Source of the DNA: a bacterium
GTDB lineage: Bacteria > Verrucomicrobiota > Verrucomicrobiae > Opitutales > Opitutaceae
Reading direction: 5' to 3'
Length of the DNA stretch: 7,910 nt
NCBI GenBank assembly: GCA_021780625.1
Contig: JAJXYI010000532.1
Location: 1-7,910 of the forward strand
Part shown: positions 1-5,561 of the stretch, in pieces
How positions within the stretch are numbered: position 1 is the stretch's first letter
Layout of the letters: each line of letters opens with the position of its first letter
Program-made: the position numbers and the translations under genes
Notes under the pieces: generated by a model
What the model was told of the DNA's origin: nothing
Databases searched by the model: none
The model's input: only the letters and a program-made list of their open reading frames with translations

Positions 1-1
1 G

Positions 2-307
2 CTCGACGTGTCCAATTTCATCGTCGACAGCGGCGTCACCCTCTCGATCACCAACTGGGTCAATTCCGTGGACCATTTCTACGTGACCAACTGGTCCGGA
101 GCCACGATTGACGTCATGGGCGTCGCGCCGACAAATCAGGTCGCCTTCAATGGCTATAGCGGTAACGACACCGTCTGGACCTCCTTCACCGCCTACCCCG
201 AAGTCCGCCTCAACGTGCCCGAGCCCTCCACCTACGGAGCCATCTTCTCGCTGCTCTCGCTCGGCGCGTTCTACTTCGTCCGCCGTCGCCAGCGGCGCGC
301 GCATTGA
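2..307 (+). CDS. PEP-CTERM domain protein, C-terminal part (5' end outside window)
   Basis: The reading frame is open from the first complete codon (Leu-Asp-Val-Ser...), so the true start lies left of the window; the GTG at position 8 is probably an internal Val. About 101 residues are visible and the stop is TGA at 305-307. The end has the three parts of a PEP-CTERM sorting signal: VPEPSTYG, then about 15 hydrophobic residues (AIFSLLSLGAFYFV), then the basic tail RRRQRR. In this family the tail is recognised by an exosortase, and the mature protein is exported to the surface or matrix. The preceding stretch is polar, rich in Asn, Thr, Ser and aromatics (TNWVNSVDHFYVTNWSG), as expected for an extracellular beta-rich domain. 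Its cargo function cannot be read from this fragment. Just after the stop, CCCGC (313-317) can pair with GCGGG (324-328), but no T-run follows, so it is a poor terminator candidate. The family call is firm and the specific role unknown. Confidence 0.85.
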   Translation, partial: LDVSNFIVDSGVTLSITNWVNSVDHFYVTNWSGATIDVMGVAPTNQVAFNGYSGNDTVWTSFTAYPEVRLNVPEPSTYGAIFSLLSLGAFYFVRRRQRRAH

Positions 308-375
308 GCCGCCCCGCACGGAGGCGGGCGAAAACACGGTGTTGAAAACCGCCGACTCCCGGACATGGTGGCGCC

Positions 376-627
376 GTGGACGCAAATTCCGCCAAAAATC
401 TTTCCTTCGAGGAGTCTCTGGCCCGGCTGGAGAAGATCGTGGACTCCATGGAGTCGGGCGACGTCCCCCTTGCCGAATTACTCTCCAAGTTCGAGGAAGG
501 CAACCGGTTGCTACAGGCCTGCGAGGCTCGACTCAAGGAGGCCGAGCTCAGGATCGAGCAACTCAAGAAGCAGGGGGGCGCGCCGGCCCTGGCCCGCTTC
601 GAACCCGAGAAAGACGACGCTTCCTGA
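376..627 (+). CDS. xseB: Exodeoxyribonuclease VII small subunit
   Basis: This 83-residue protein matches XseB in length and pattern: SFEESLARLEKIVDSMESG, then PLAELLSKFEEG near residues 32-43, and LKEAELRIEQLK near 57-68. XseB is an all-helical, coiled-coil-forming small subunit. It assembles in many copies on XseA to form exonuclease VII, a cytoplasmic enzyme that degrades single-stranded DNA from both ends. No xseA is in this window. The start chosen is GTG at 376 because the next codons (Asp-Ala-Asn-Ser-Ala-Lys-Asn-Leu-Ser-Phe-Glu-Glu) lead straight into the conserved SFEESL segment; the nearby ATG at 365 is in another frame. Only a weak GGTGG lies upstream. dxs begins 97 bp downstream on the same strand, and xseB next to MEP-pathway genes is a recurrent bacterial arrangement, so cotranscription is likely. 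The C-terminus (ARFEPEKDDAS) is a short acidic tail. Confidence 0.9.
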   Translation: MDANSAKNLSFEESLARLEKIVDSMESGDVPLAELLSKFEEGNRLLQACEARLKEAELRIEQLKKQGGAPALARFEPEKDDAS

Positions 628-724
628 GCTGCGACAGTCGGAGGCCGGCGTTACCGTCCTTCGCTTTTCTTTCTTCACCCGGGTCTCCGTTTAGCGCTAC
701 CTCCTCCTTTTTCGACCTCTCGCG

Positions 725-2674
725 ATGTCCGCCGCGCCCACACCTCCCGCCTCCACGCCCGCCGCTCCCCGCAGCCCCCTGCTGCCCGGCATCCAAGGCC
801 CGGCGGACGTCAAGGCCCTGCCTCCAGACAAGCTGCCCCAGCTCGCCCAGGAGATCCGCGACGCCATCATCGCCGTCACCGCCTCGAATGGCGGACATGT
901 CGGTCCCAACCTCGGAGTCGTCGAGCTCACTATCGCCCTGCACCGCGTGTTTTCGACGCCCGACGACCAGTTCGTCTTCGACGTTTCCCACCAGGGCTAC
1001 GTCCACAAGCTGCTCACCGGCCGCGGAGGTTCGCTCTTTCAGAAGATTCGGCAGTCCGACGGTCTTTCGGGATTCCTGTCGCGCGCCGAAAGCCCCCACG
1101 ACGCGTTCGGCGCCGGCCACGCGGGCACGGCCTTGAGCGCGGCGGTCGGCATGGCCACCGCCCGCGACCTGCGCGGCTCCGGCGAACACGTCGTCGCGAT
1201 CTGCGGCGACGCCGCCTTCACCTGCGGCATCACCCTCGAGGCGCTCAACAACGTCGTCTCCTCGACCAAGCGCCTGATCGTCATCCTCAACGACAACGAG
1301 TGGTCGATCGCCAAGAATGTCGGCGCCATGGCGCGTTACCTCAACCGCCTGTCGACGAATCCCACCTACAACCGCATCCACCACGACCTGGAGAAATTCT
1401 TCGTCGGCCTTCCGCACGGCGAGGAGATGCACCGGATGTGGATGAAGTGGAAGCGCGAGACCAAGGACTTCTTTGTCGAATCGAGCCTGTTCGAGAAATT
1501 CGGACTGCGCTACCTCGGCCCCGTCAACGGGCATAGCATCGACGACCTGATCAAGAACCTGGAATTCGCAAAACAGGCGGATGGTCCGGTCCTGCTCCAC
1601 GTGCTGACCAAGAAGGGTCAGGGCCTGGAGGCCGCGATGAACCACCCCGAGAAATTCCACGGCTTGGGCGCGTTCAACCCGCAGTCGGGCGAGAGCGTCA
1701 AACCCGCCGCCGGCTCGCCTCCGAATTTCCAGGACGTGTTTGGCCACGCGCTCGTGCGCTTTGCGAAGGAGGACCCGAAGGTCGTCGGCATCACGGCCGC
1801 GATGCCCAGCGGTACGGGCCTCTCGCACCTCGCCACCGCCTGCCCGAAACAGTTTTTCGACGTGGGAATCGCGGAGGAACACGCCGTGCTCTTCGCCGCC
1901 GGACTCGCGGCCCGCGGTATCCGCCCCGTGGTTGCGATCTACTCGACCTTCCTGCAGCGCGGCTTCGATCAGATCGTTCACGACGTGTGCCTGCAGAACC
2001 TGCCGGTCACCTTCTGCCTGGACCGCGCCGGCCTCTCGCCCAACGACGGACCGACCCACCACGGCCTCTTCGACATCGCCTACCTGCGCACGGTCCCGAA
2101 CGCGGTGGTCATGCAGCCGAAGGACGAGGATGAGCTGGTCGACATGCTTCACACGGCGCTTCACCACCCGGGTCCGGTGTTCATCCGCTATCCCCGGGGC
2201 CAGGGCGATGGCGTGACGCTCAAGGCCGAGCCGGCGGCGCTTCAGGCAGGCGTGGCCGAGACGCTGGCCGAGGGCCACGACCTTGCGATCTGGGCGCTCG
2301 GCCCGATGGTTTCCGAGGCGATCAAACTCGCGTCGAGGTTGAAGGCCGAGCACGGCCTGACGGCGACGGTGGTCAATGCCCGCTTTGCGAAGCCGCTCGA
2401 CCGCGCGCTCCTGCTCGACCACGCGCGGCGCCATTCGCTGTTGGTCACGATGGAAGACCACGCCCTTGCCGGAGGTTTTGGGAGCGCGGTGCTCGAGGAG
2501 CTCCAGCTGGCGGGCCTGCCCATTGCGGTGGAGCGCATCGGCTGGCCCGACGAATTCATTGAGCATGGCAGCTCGGTTTCGAAACTCCGCGCGGCCCACG
2601 GACTCGGCCTGGAGCAGATTTTCGGCCGGATTTGCGCTCGTTGGGAGACCCTGGTCCCCGGCCTGCCGAAATGA
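725..2674 (+). CDS. dxs: 1-deoxy-D-xylulose-5-phosphate synthase
   Basis: This 649-residue thiamine-diphosphate enzyme condenses pyruvate with glyceraldehyde 3-phosphate to give DXP, the entry step of the MEP isoprenoid pathway and a precursor for thiamine and pyridoxal synthesis. The domain order is that of DXS. The N-terminal ThDP domain has GGHVGPNLGVVELTIALH (56-73), HKLLTGR (94-100), GDAAFTCG (161-168) and NDN (189-191). A linker carries GPVNGH (265-270) and FHGLG (311-315). The pyrimidine-binding domain has DVGIAEEHAV (379-388), AIYSTFLQR (404-412), DRAG (433-436) and DGPTHHG (441-447). A transketolase C-terminal domain follows from about 505. Residues equivalent to the E. coli catalytic and phosphate contacts appear kept: H58, H312, E384, R412, R434, D441, H445 and R491. 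Several motif positions are unusual: GHAGTA instead of GHxSTS, SHQ instead of GHQ, and IAEEHA instead of IAEQHA. The start is ATG at 725, after a pyrimidine-rich leader without a clear Shine-Dalgarno; the first ~22 residues are a Pro/Ala-rich extension. A 2.2-kb open frame on the opposite strand is a compositional shadow. Confidence 0.95.
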   Translation: MSAAPTPPASTPAAPRSPLLPGIQGPADVKALPPDKLPQLAQEIRDAIIAVTASNGGHVGPNLGVVELTIALHRVFSTPDDQFVFDVSHQGYVHKLLTGRGGSLFQKIRQSDGLSGFLSRAESPHDAFGAGHAGTALSAAVGMATARDLRGSGEHVVAICGDAAFTCGITLEALNNVVSSTKRLIVILNDNEWSIAKNVGAMARYLNRLSTNPTYNRIHHDLEKFFVGLPHGEEMHRMWMKWKRETKDFFVESSLFEKFGLRYLGPVNGHSIDDLIKNLEFAKQADGPVLLHVLTKKGQGLEAAMNHPEKFHGLGAFNPQSGESVKPAAGSPPNFQDVFGHALVRFAKEDPKVVGITAAMPSGTGLSHLATACPKQFFDVGIAEEHAVLFAAGLAARGIRPVVAIYSTFLQRGFDQIVHDVCLQNLPVTFCLDRAGLSPNDGPTHHGLFDIAYLRTVPNAVVMQPKDEDELVDMLHTALHHPGPVFIRYPRGQGDGVTLKAEPAALQAGVAETLAEGHDLAIWALGPMVSEAIKLASRLKAEHGLTATVVNARFAKPLDRALLLDHARRHSLLVTMEDHALAGGFGSAVLEELQLAGLPIAVERIGWPDEFIEHGSSVSKLRAAHGLGLEQIFGRICARWETLVPGLPK

Positions 2675-2814
2675 GTGTCGACCCGAAGCGGTGAGCCGAT
2701 AACCCATTGGCTGCCTAAAAGTAGATGAAGATTGCCGGTGGCTGGGCGACAGGGCGGAGAAATTTCTCTTGAAATCATCCCTTTGCCCGCTGTGCTGAGC
2801 CCCCTGCGCCAAAC

Positions 2815-2889
2815 GCCCTCATCGTCTAGCGGCTAGGACGGAGCCCTCTCAAGGCTTAAACCGGGGTTCGATTCCCCGTGGGGGCGCCA
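2815..2889 (+). tRNA. tRNA-Glu (anticodon CTC), CCA encoded
   Basis: A full cloverleaf can be drawn. The acceptor is GCCCTCA (2815-2821) with TGGGGGC (2879-2885), with one T-G pair. The D stem is GTC (2824-2826) with GAC (2837-2839). The anticodon stem is GAGCC/GGCTT around the loop CTCTCAA (2846-2852), which places anticodon CTC at 2848-2850, reading GAG. The T stem is CGGGG/CCCCG around TTCGATT (2867-2873). The discriminator is G2886 and CCA is encoded at 2887-2889. The body (ATCGTCTAG...TAGGAC) is the standard bacterial tRNA-Glu type. It starts 140 bp after dxs; that gap holds a 12-bp perfect palindrome (2757-2768, GAGAAATTTCTC) but no convincing terminator or promoter. The 3' end of this gene, from 2879 on, is the start of a tandem repeat that is copied twice downstream. 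Confidence 0.95.
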
Positions 2890-3089
2890 CTTTAAAATGA
2901 CCCTTCTCGTTTCGCACGGGGAGGGTTTTTTGTTGGCCTTCTGATGTTCACGGGGAAGCGAACCCCAGGGTTCGACGACTGAAGCGAAGCGGAAGGAGAT
3001 GGGACGACGCAACGCGTCGGTCGCGCAGCGATGCCGCCATGAGCGGCACCATTCCCCGCCTGTCCGACGTAGACGCAGCCGTAGTCGGA
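2879..3089 (+). repeat. tRNA-tail tandem repeat, unit 1 (211 bp)
   Basis: This unit starts with the last 11 bases of tRNA-Glu (TGGGGGCGCCA), and the same 11 bases recur at 3090 and 3305. The first 32 bases of units 1 and 2 are identical. In order the unit holds the tRNA tail, the terminator (2900-2931), an inverted copy of the tRNA T-arm (2949-2966, one mismatch in 18), and a hairpin CGAACCC/GGGTTCG (2960-2975). A run of perfect hairpins follows: CGACGC/GCGTCG (3005-3019), TCGC/GCGA (3021-3031), TGCCGC/GCGGCA (3032-3048) and TCCGAC/GTCGGA (3063-3089). CGGGGAA (2951-2957) can also pair with TTCCCCG (3052-3058), enclosing the internal hairpins. No coding potential is evident; frames open on either strand lack coding character. 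It is either a structured RNA downstream of the tRNA or a palindromic DNA element that targets the tRNA 3' end; the sequence alone does not decide. Confidence 0.85.
2900..2931 (+). terminator. Intrinsic terminator of tRNA-Glu
   Basis: An 11-bp stem, ACCCTTCTCGT (2900-2910) with ACGGGGAGGGT (2916-2926) including two G-T pairs, closes on a TTCGC loop and is followed directly by TTTTTT (2926-2931). It begins 11 bases after the CCA end, an ideal distance for a tRNA terminator. A second version with compatible base changes lies at 3111-3143. Confidence 0.93.
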
Positions 3090-3304
3090 TGGGGGCGCCA
3101 CTTTAAAATGACCCTTCTCGTGCAATACCGGGAAGGGTTTTTTGTTAGCCCACTGATGATCACGGGGAATCGGACCCTCGGGTTCGACGAGCGCAGCGAG
3201 ATGGGGCAACTCAGCAGAGTTGATCCCGCGCCCCGCGCGGGACGGGCGCAATACGCCCGCCATTCCCCGCTCTGTCCGCCGTAGGTCACCAGACCGAAGG
3301 CGGA
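3090..3304 (+). repeat. tRNA-tail tandem repeat, unit 2 (215 bp)
   Basis: This unit begins with TGGGGGCGCCA (3090-3100) and repeats the layout of unit 1 without any tRNA body before it. It has a terminator (3111-3143), an inverted T-arm copy (from 3161, CACGGGGAATCG), and a hairpin CGGACCC/GGGTTCG (3171-3186, one G-T). Then come CAACTC/GAGTTG (3207-3222), TCCCGCGC/GCGCGGGA (3224-3242), CGGGCG/CGCCCG (3243-3259) and TCCGCC/GGCGGA (3275-3304) with inner GGTC/GACC. CGGGGAAT (3163-3170) pairs perfectly with ATTCCCCG (3262-3269). The central hairpins have unrelated sequence to those of unit 1, yet the fold is the same, and the last hairpin shows a paired A-T to C-G exchange. A third, partial copy of only the first 11 bases follows at 3305-3315. 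Confidence 0.85.
3111..3143 (+). terminator. Duplicated intrinsic terminator in repeat unit 2
   Basis: ACCCTTCTCG (3111-3120) pairs over 10 bp with CGGGAAGGGT (3129-3138), closed by an 8-base loop and followed by TTTTTT (3138-3143). Relative to the tRNA terminator the loop is changed, but the stem is kept: one G-T pair has become A-T. No gene ends just before it, so it could only stop read-through from the tRNA or transcription of the repeat itself. Confidence 0.8.
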
Positions 3305-3315
3305 TGGGGGCGCCA
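3305..3315 (+). repeat. Third copy of the tRNA-Glu 3' end (11 bp)
   Basis: TGGGGGCGCCA is identical to the acceptor 3' strand, discriminator and CCA of the tRNA (2879-2889). Downstream similarity stops at once: CTTTAAAATGACCC is not found after it. It marks the right end of the repeat tract and the left edge of the lower-GC region, as an attachment-site copy would. Confidence 0.7.
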
Positions 3316-3666
3316 CGTCTTAAAGAAACGGTCCCATGTCACACAGCCCCCAGATTCGCTTCGTGGCATTTTGATTTGGTGCTCGGTGGACTGATCGGTG
3401 GTACGCGCCACGCCAAAATGATGGCGTCAGTGCACCGCAAAACCCTTGCCCCATTCCACAGCTAGTTGCACAACAGCAGCATGCCTGTTGCCGCCGTCCA
3501 GCATGGCAACACCAAAGCCCATTTCCAGCTTACCGAAGCATTGTCTCGCCTGAGGCAGCGTCAGTGCGCATGCCACAACTCCGAGTTACGAGGTTCAATG
3601 CACCGTTACGATCGACGGCGATCCCCGAGGACCGCGTCTGTCCACGAAGCAATCGGCAAATAGTTT
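3316..3666. other. Non-coding gap between tRNA repeats and DUF4041-like gene
   Basis: This stretch of 351 bp has no convincing gene and lower GC than the core. It contains two perfect hairpins, ACGCCA/TGGCGT (3410-3427) and TGTTGCC/GGCAACA (3486-3511), neither followed by a T-run. On the - strand a 53-codon frame is open from 3585 to a stop at 3427-3429 and reads moderately protein-like (GKLEMGFGVAMLDGG...), but it has no recognisable family and no good start, so it may be a remnant or chance. No integrase fragment is recognised. The promoter of the downstream gene should lie in the right part, but no clear -35/-10 pair is visible. Confidence 0.6.
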
Positions 3667-5091
3667 ATGTTCCAGCCCGACCTCCGCACCGCTGCTGTTT
3701 TCGTAGCCATTGCAGCACTACTCATCGTCGAAATCGCTATCTTGGCGGTGCGACTAGTCCGCGCGAAGAAGGCACGCGATGCGATGTATGAGACATACAA
3801 GGACATCGTAGACCGCGACGCTGAGATCAAGAAGCGAGACCTCGCCCTAGCCGAATTGGCGCAACGCTATTCGGCGCTTGAGACCAACGAGAAGACAAAG
3901 CTTGAGGCACTCGAAAATCAGTACGTCTCGGCGAAGTTCACCTACGTCAAACTGAGCAAGGAACTCGCGCTCGTTGAGGAGACTTTGGACATGCAGTCGT
4001 TTGGTTTGTACAAGCCACACTTCGACTTCGGGACCTCTGACGAATATCGCGCCAAATTGGACGCCAATTACCAACAGCAGAAGACTATCGTGAGCGGCGG
4101 ACGTGCTGCAGTGTGTCCAACCACGTGGACCGTCGGCGGGAGTGCACGTGAAGGCGAACGGATGATCAAGCACTTGATGAAACTGATGCTGCGCGCATTC
4201 AACGGAGAGTGCGATGCGGCTATCCTGAAGGTGAGGTGGAACAACGTTACTGCAATGGAAGAGCGGATGCGGCGGTCATTCGACGCCATCAACAAAGCAG
4301 GCACCGTAAATCAGGTTTCGATCACCCGTCCGTACCTCGAACTCAAGATCGAGGAACTCCGGTTAGCGCACGAATTGGAACGAAAGACCTACGAGGAGAG
4401 AGAAGAGCAACGTCGAATCGCCGAAGAGATGCGGGAAGAAGAAAAGGTCCAGCGCGAGATCGAGCGTGTGAGAAAGGAAGCTGAGGACGAAGAGAAGCGC
4501 AATCAGAAGGCACTCGATCGGGCACGCCTCGAGCTTGCGGATGCAAAAGGGGCCGAGCTGGACGAACTAAGTGCCAAGATCGGCAGACTCGAGACGCAGC
4601 TTCGGGAGGCGCAGGAACAGAAGGCTCGAGCGATCTCTCGCGCACAACTGACCAAGGCCGGCCACATCTACGTCATATCGAATATCGGCTCGTTCGGAGA
4701 GGACGTTTTCAAGATCGGCATGACACGACGACTTGAACCGCTCGAGCGTGTCAGGGAACTCGGGGACGCATCCGTGCCATTCCCATTCGACGTACATGCG
4801 ATGATGTACACCGAAAATGCTCCAGCTCTCGAATCGCAGCTGCACGACCACTTCGAGGAAAAACGGGTGAATCTGGTCAATGGGCGAAAGGAGTTTTTCC
4901 ACGTCTCCGTTTCAGAGATCGAGGAATTCGCGAAAGCCAACAACTACCCCGTGACCATCACAAAGCTGGCAGAGGCCCGAGAATACCGGGAGACGCTCGC
5001 CGCCAGAGCTGAGAAAGCTTCGAAGCCCGAGGATGCCGCATCTACCACGTCTCAGTTTCCGGATTCGCTGCTTACAGTCCCAGTCAGTTGA
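3667..5091 (+). CDS. Membrane-anchored coiled-coil protein with DUF4041-like and GIY-YIG (T5orf172/MUG113-type) domains
   Basis: This 474-residue protein has four recognisable parts. One transmembrane helix spans about residues 9-30 (AVFVAIAALLIVEIAILAV), followed by basic residues, so the rest should be cytoplasmic. A coiled coil at 35-105 precedes a DUF4041-like region around 108-280, with SFGLYKPHFDF (111-121), CPTTWTVGGS (150-159) and LMLRAFNGECDAAI (173-186). A long charged coiled coil follows (228-325). The C-terminal GIY-YIG-type domain spans about 330-415: GHIYVISN (332-339), VFKIGMTRR (347-355), ALESQLHDHF (387-396) and NGRKEFF (405-411), matching the GIY and YIG strands, helix Arg and catalytic Glu region. 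Family knowledge: this domain pair occurs in phage and accessory-island proteins; the substrate is unknown to me. DNA cleavage is inferred from the fold, not shown. ATG 3667 is the start that keeps the membrane helix; no clear Shine-Dalgarno. GC is lower than in dxs (32 of 60 bases in 4381-4440 versus 46 of 60 in 1141-1200), consistent with transfer. It stands alone, with no cotranscribed partner. Confidence 0.85.
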   Translation: MFQPDLRTAAVFVAIAALLIVEIAILAVRLVRAKKARDAMYETYKDIVDRDAEIKKRDLALAELAQRYSALETNEKTKLEALENQYVSAKFTYVKLSKELALVEETLDMQSFGLYKPHFDFGTSDEYRAKLDANYQQQKTIVSGGRAAVCPTTWTVGGSAREGERMIKHLMKLMLRAFNGECDAAILKVRWNNVTAMEERMRRSFDAINKAGTVNQVSITRPYLELKIEELRLAHELERKTYEEREEQRRIAEEMREEEKVQREIERVRKEAEDEEKRNQKALDRARLELADAKGAELDELSAKIGRLETQLREAQEQKARAISRAQLTKAGHIYVISNIGSFGEDVFKIGMTRRLEPLERVRELGDASVPFPFDVHAMMYTENAPALESQLHDHFEEKRVNLVNGRKEFFHVSVSEIEEFAKANNYPVTITKLAEAREYRETLAARAEKASKPEDAASTTSQFPDSLLTVPVS

Positions 5092-5185
5092 GGCGGAGAT
5101 AATTCCATGGGACCTCGCTGCTGAAATTTCGTTGGCGTACGCCGAACTGGGAAGGCGGGATGAGGCCTGTTCTCCGCGGCCCTTT

Positions 5186-5201
5186 AGTCTGTCCCTGTTT
5201 C
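5186..5201 (+). repeat. Left copy of a 16-bp inverted repeat flanking a 1.2-kb segment
   Basis: AGTCTGTCCCTGTTTC matches the reverse complement of 6366-6381 (AGCCTGTCCCTGTTGC) at 14 of 16 positions. From memory, short CTGTCCC/GGGACAG palindrome arms are common near REP-like sequences associated with RAYT (Y1-type) transposases; that assignment is unverified here and no transposase lies in the window. Confidence 0.55.
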
Positions 5202-5208
5202 TGGTCTA

Positions 5209-5224
5209 GCCCCCATCAGGGGGC
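5209..5224. other. GC hairpin
   Basis: GCCCCC (5209-5214) and GGGGGC (5219-5224) form a perfect 6-bp stem with loop ATCA, 118 bp after the stop of the GIY-YIG gene and 8 bp after the left inverted repeat. There is no T-run on either side, so it is not a standard intrinsic terminator; it may belong to the repeat element. Confidence 0.4.
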
Positions 5225-5322
5225 CCAAGCTCGCTTTGGCTTACTCCGCAAGTCTTCCTAAGCGCCTTTAGCACGGCTCGGAACTTGACGACAGTGTCGA
5301 CGCTGTGGGTCATGCCAACCGG

Positions 5323-5367
5323 TTACTACCTCAAGATAGTAATCTCGCGATACTACCCTTAGGTAGT
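5323..5367. promoter_or_regulatory. Two tandem dyads, operator-like
   Basis: The first dyad pairs TTACTA (5323-5328) with TAGTAA (5337-5342) across 8 bases. The second pairs ACTACC (5352-5357) with GGTAGT (5362-5367) across 4. Both share the half-site TACTACC on the left arm, and the left arms start 28 bases apart (5325 and 5353 for the shared ACTACC-type core taken from its C), close to whole helical turns. Repeated, evenly spaced dyads of this kind are typical of operators or replication and partition sites. No gene starts close downstream on the + strand, and the nearest - strand gene ends here, so the target is unclear. Confidence 0.4.
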
Positions 5368-5537
5368 GCAAACGCCCACTGCGCCCGATTCGTATCCGGT
5401 CGGTCCGCCAGCGCCTGTCAGCACGTTCGGAAGCGCGGCCTCCCGAAAGAATCGCCGCGGCCGAAATTCAGGCGGTGCCGTCAAACCCAGTATGCCCCCT
5501 CGGAGTGAGGCTGCCTCACATACGGCCGACGCCTTCC

Positions 5538-5561
5538 TGTCAAGAGTCAAGTCATGACCCC
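5538..5561. repeat. TGTCAAG...GACCCC element overlapping a gene's stop codon
   Basis: The stretch reads TGTCAAG, then AGTCAAG, then the palindrome TCATGA and ends in CCCC; TCAAG is directly repeated and GTCATGAC (5551-5558) is palindromic. On the - strand it reads GGGGTCATGACTTGAC followed by a second TTGACA. Sequences of this form (GGGGTCA...TTGAC...TTGACA) recur near RAYT/REP elements in many genomes, as I recall; this is not verified. The - strand gene at 5552-5956 takes its final Gly-Ser and stop from it. Confidence 0.4.

Larger units (their letters stand above)
5092..5551. other. Dyad-rich non-coding region
   Basis: About 460 bp follow the GIY-YIG gene without a convincing gene. The frames open here have no coding character. 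The region is unusually rich in inverted repeats: GCCCCC/GGGGGC (5209-5224), a near-palindrome with one mismatch in eight pairs (5291-5306), AACCGGTT (5317-5324), two TACTA-type dyads (5323-5342 and 5352-5367), GCCGCGGC (5454-5461) and GTGAGGC/GCCTCAC (5505-5519). It also carries the left copy of an inverted repeat (5186-5201). No strong terminator with a T-run is seen for the upstream gene. Confidence 0.6.

Noticed and set aside
628..724. Riboswitch (for example ThDP-responsive) or terminator before dxs
   Set aside because: The 97-bp leader is pyrimidine-rich; no THI-box-like conserved segments and no hairpin with T-run were found.
108..1136. Open frame of 342 codons on the + strand
   Set aside because: It crosses three real genes in another frame; the product is Ser/Arg/Pro-rich and featureless.
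563..2812. Open frame of 749 codons on the - strand
   Set aside because: It lies antisense to xseB's end and dxs, has the low-complexity Arg/Ala/Gly/Val make-up of a GC-rich shadow frame and no family match, while dxs on the + strand is certain.
2879..3315. CRISPR array
   Set aside because: Units are over 200 bp with only two and a fraction copies and internal hairpins; this is not a repeat-spacer pattern.
2892..3316. Two - strand open frames of about 120 codons over the tRNA-tail repeats
   Set aside because: They translate the terminator and T-arm copies (segments such as SSNPRVRFPV recur twice because the DNA repeats); hypothetical proteins of this kind are annotation artefacts of tRNA-associated repeats.
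3427..3585. 53-codon - strand frame reading GKLEMGFGVAMLDGG
   Set aside because: It looks mildly protein-like, but there is no ribosome site, no family and a stop on both sides; kept only as a possible remnant in the gap description.
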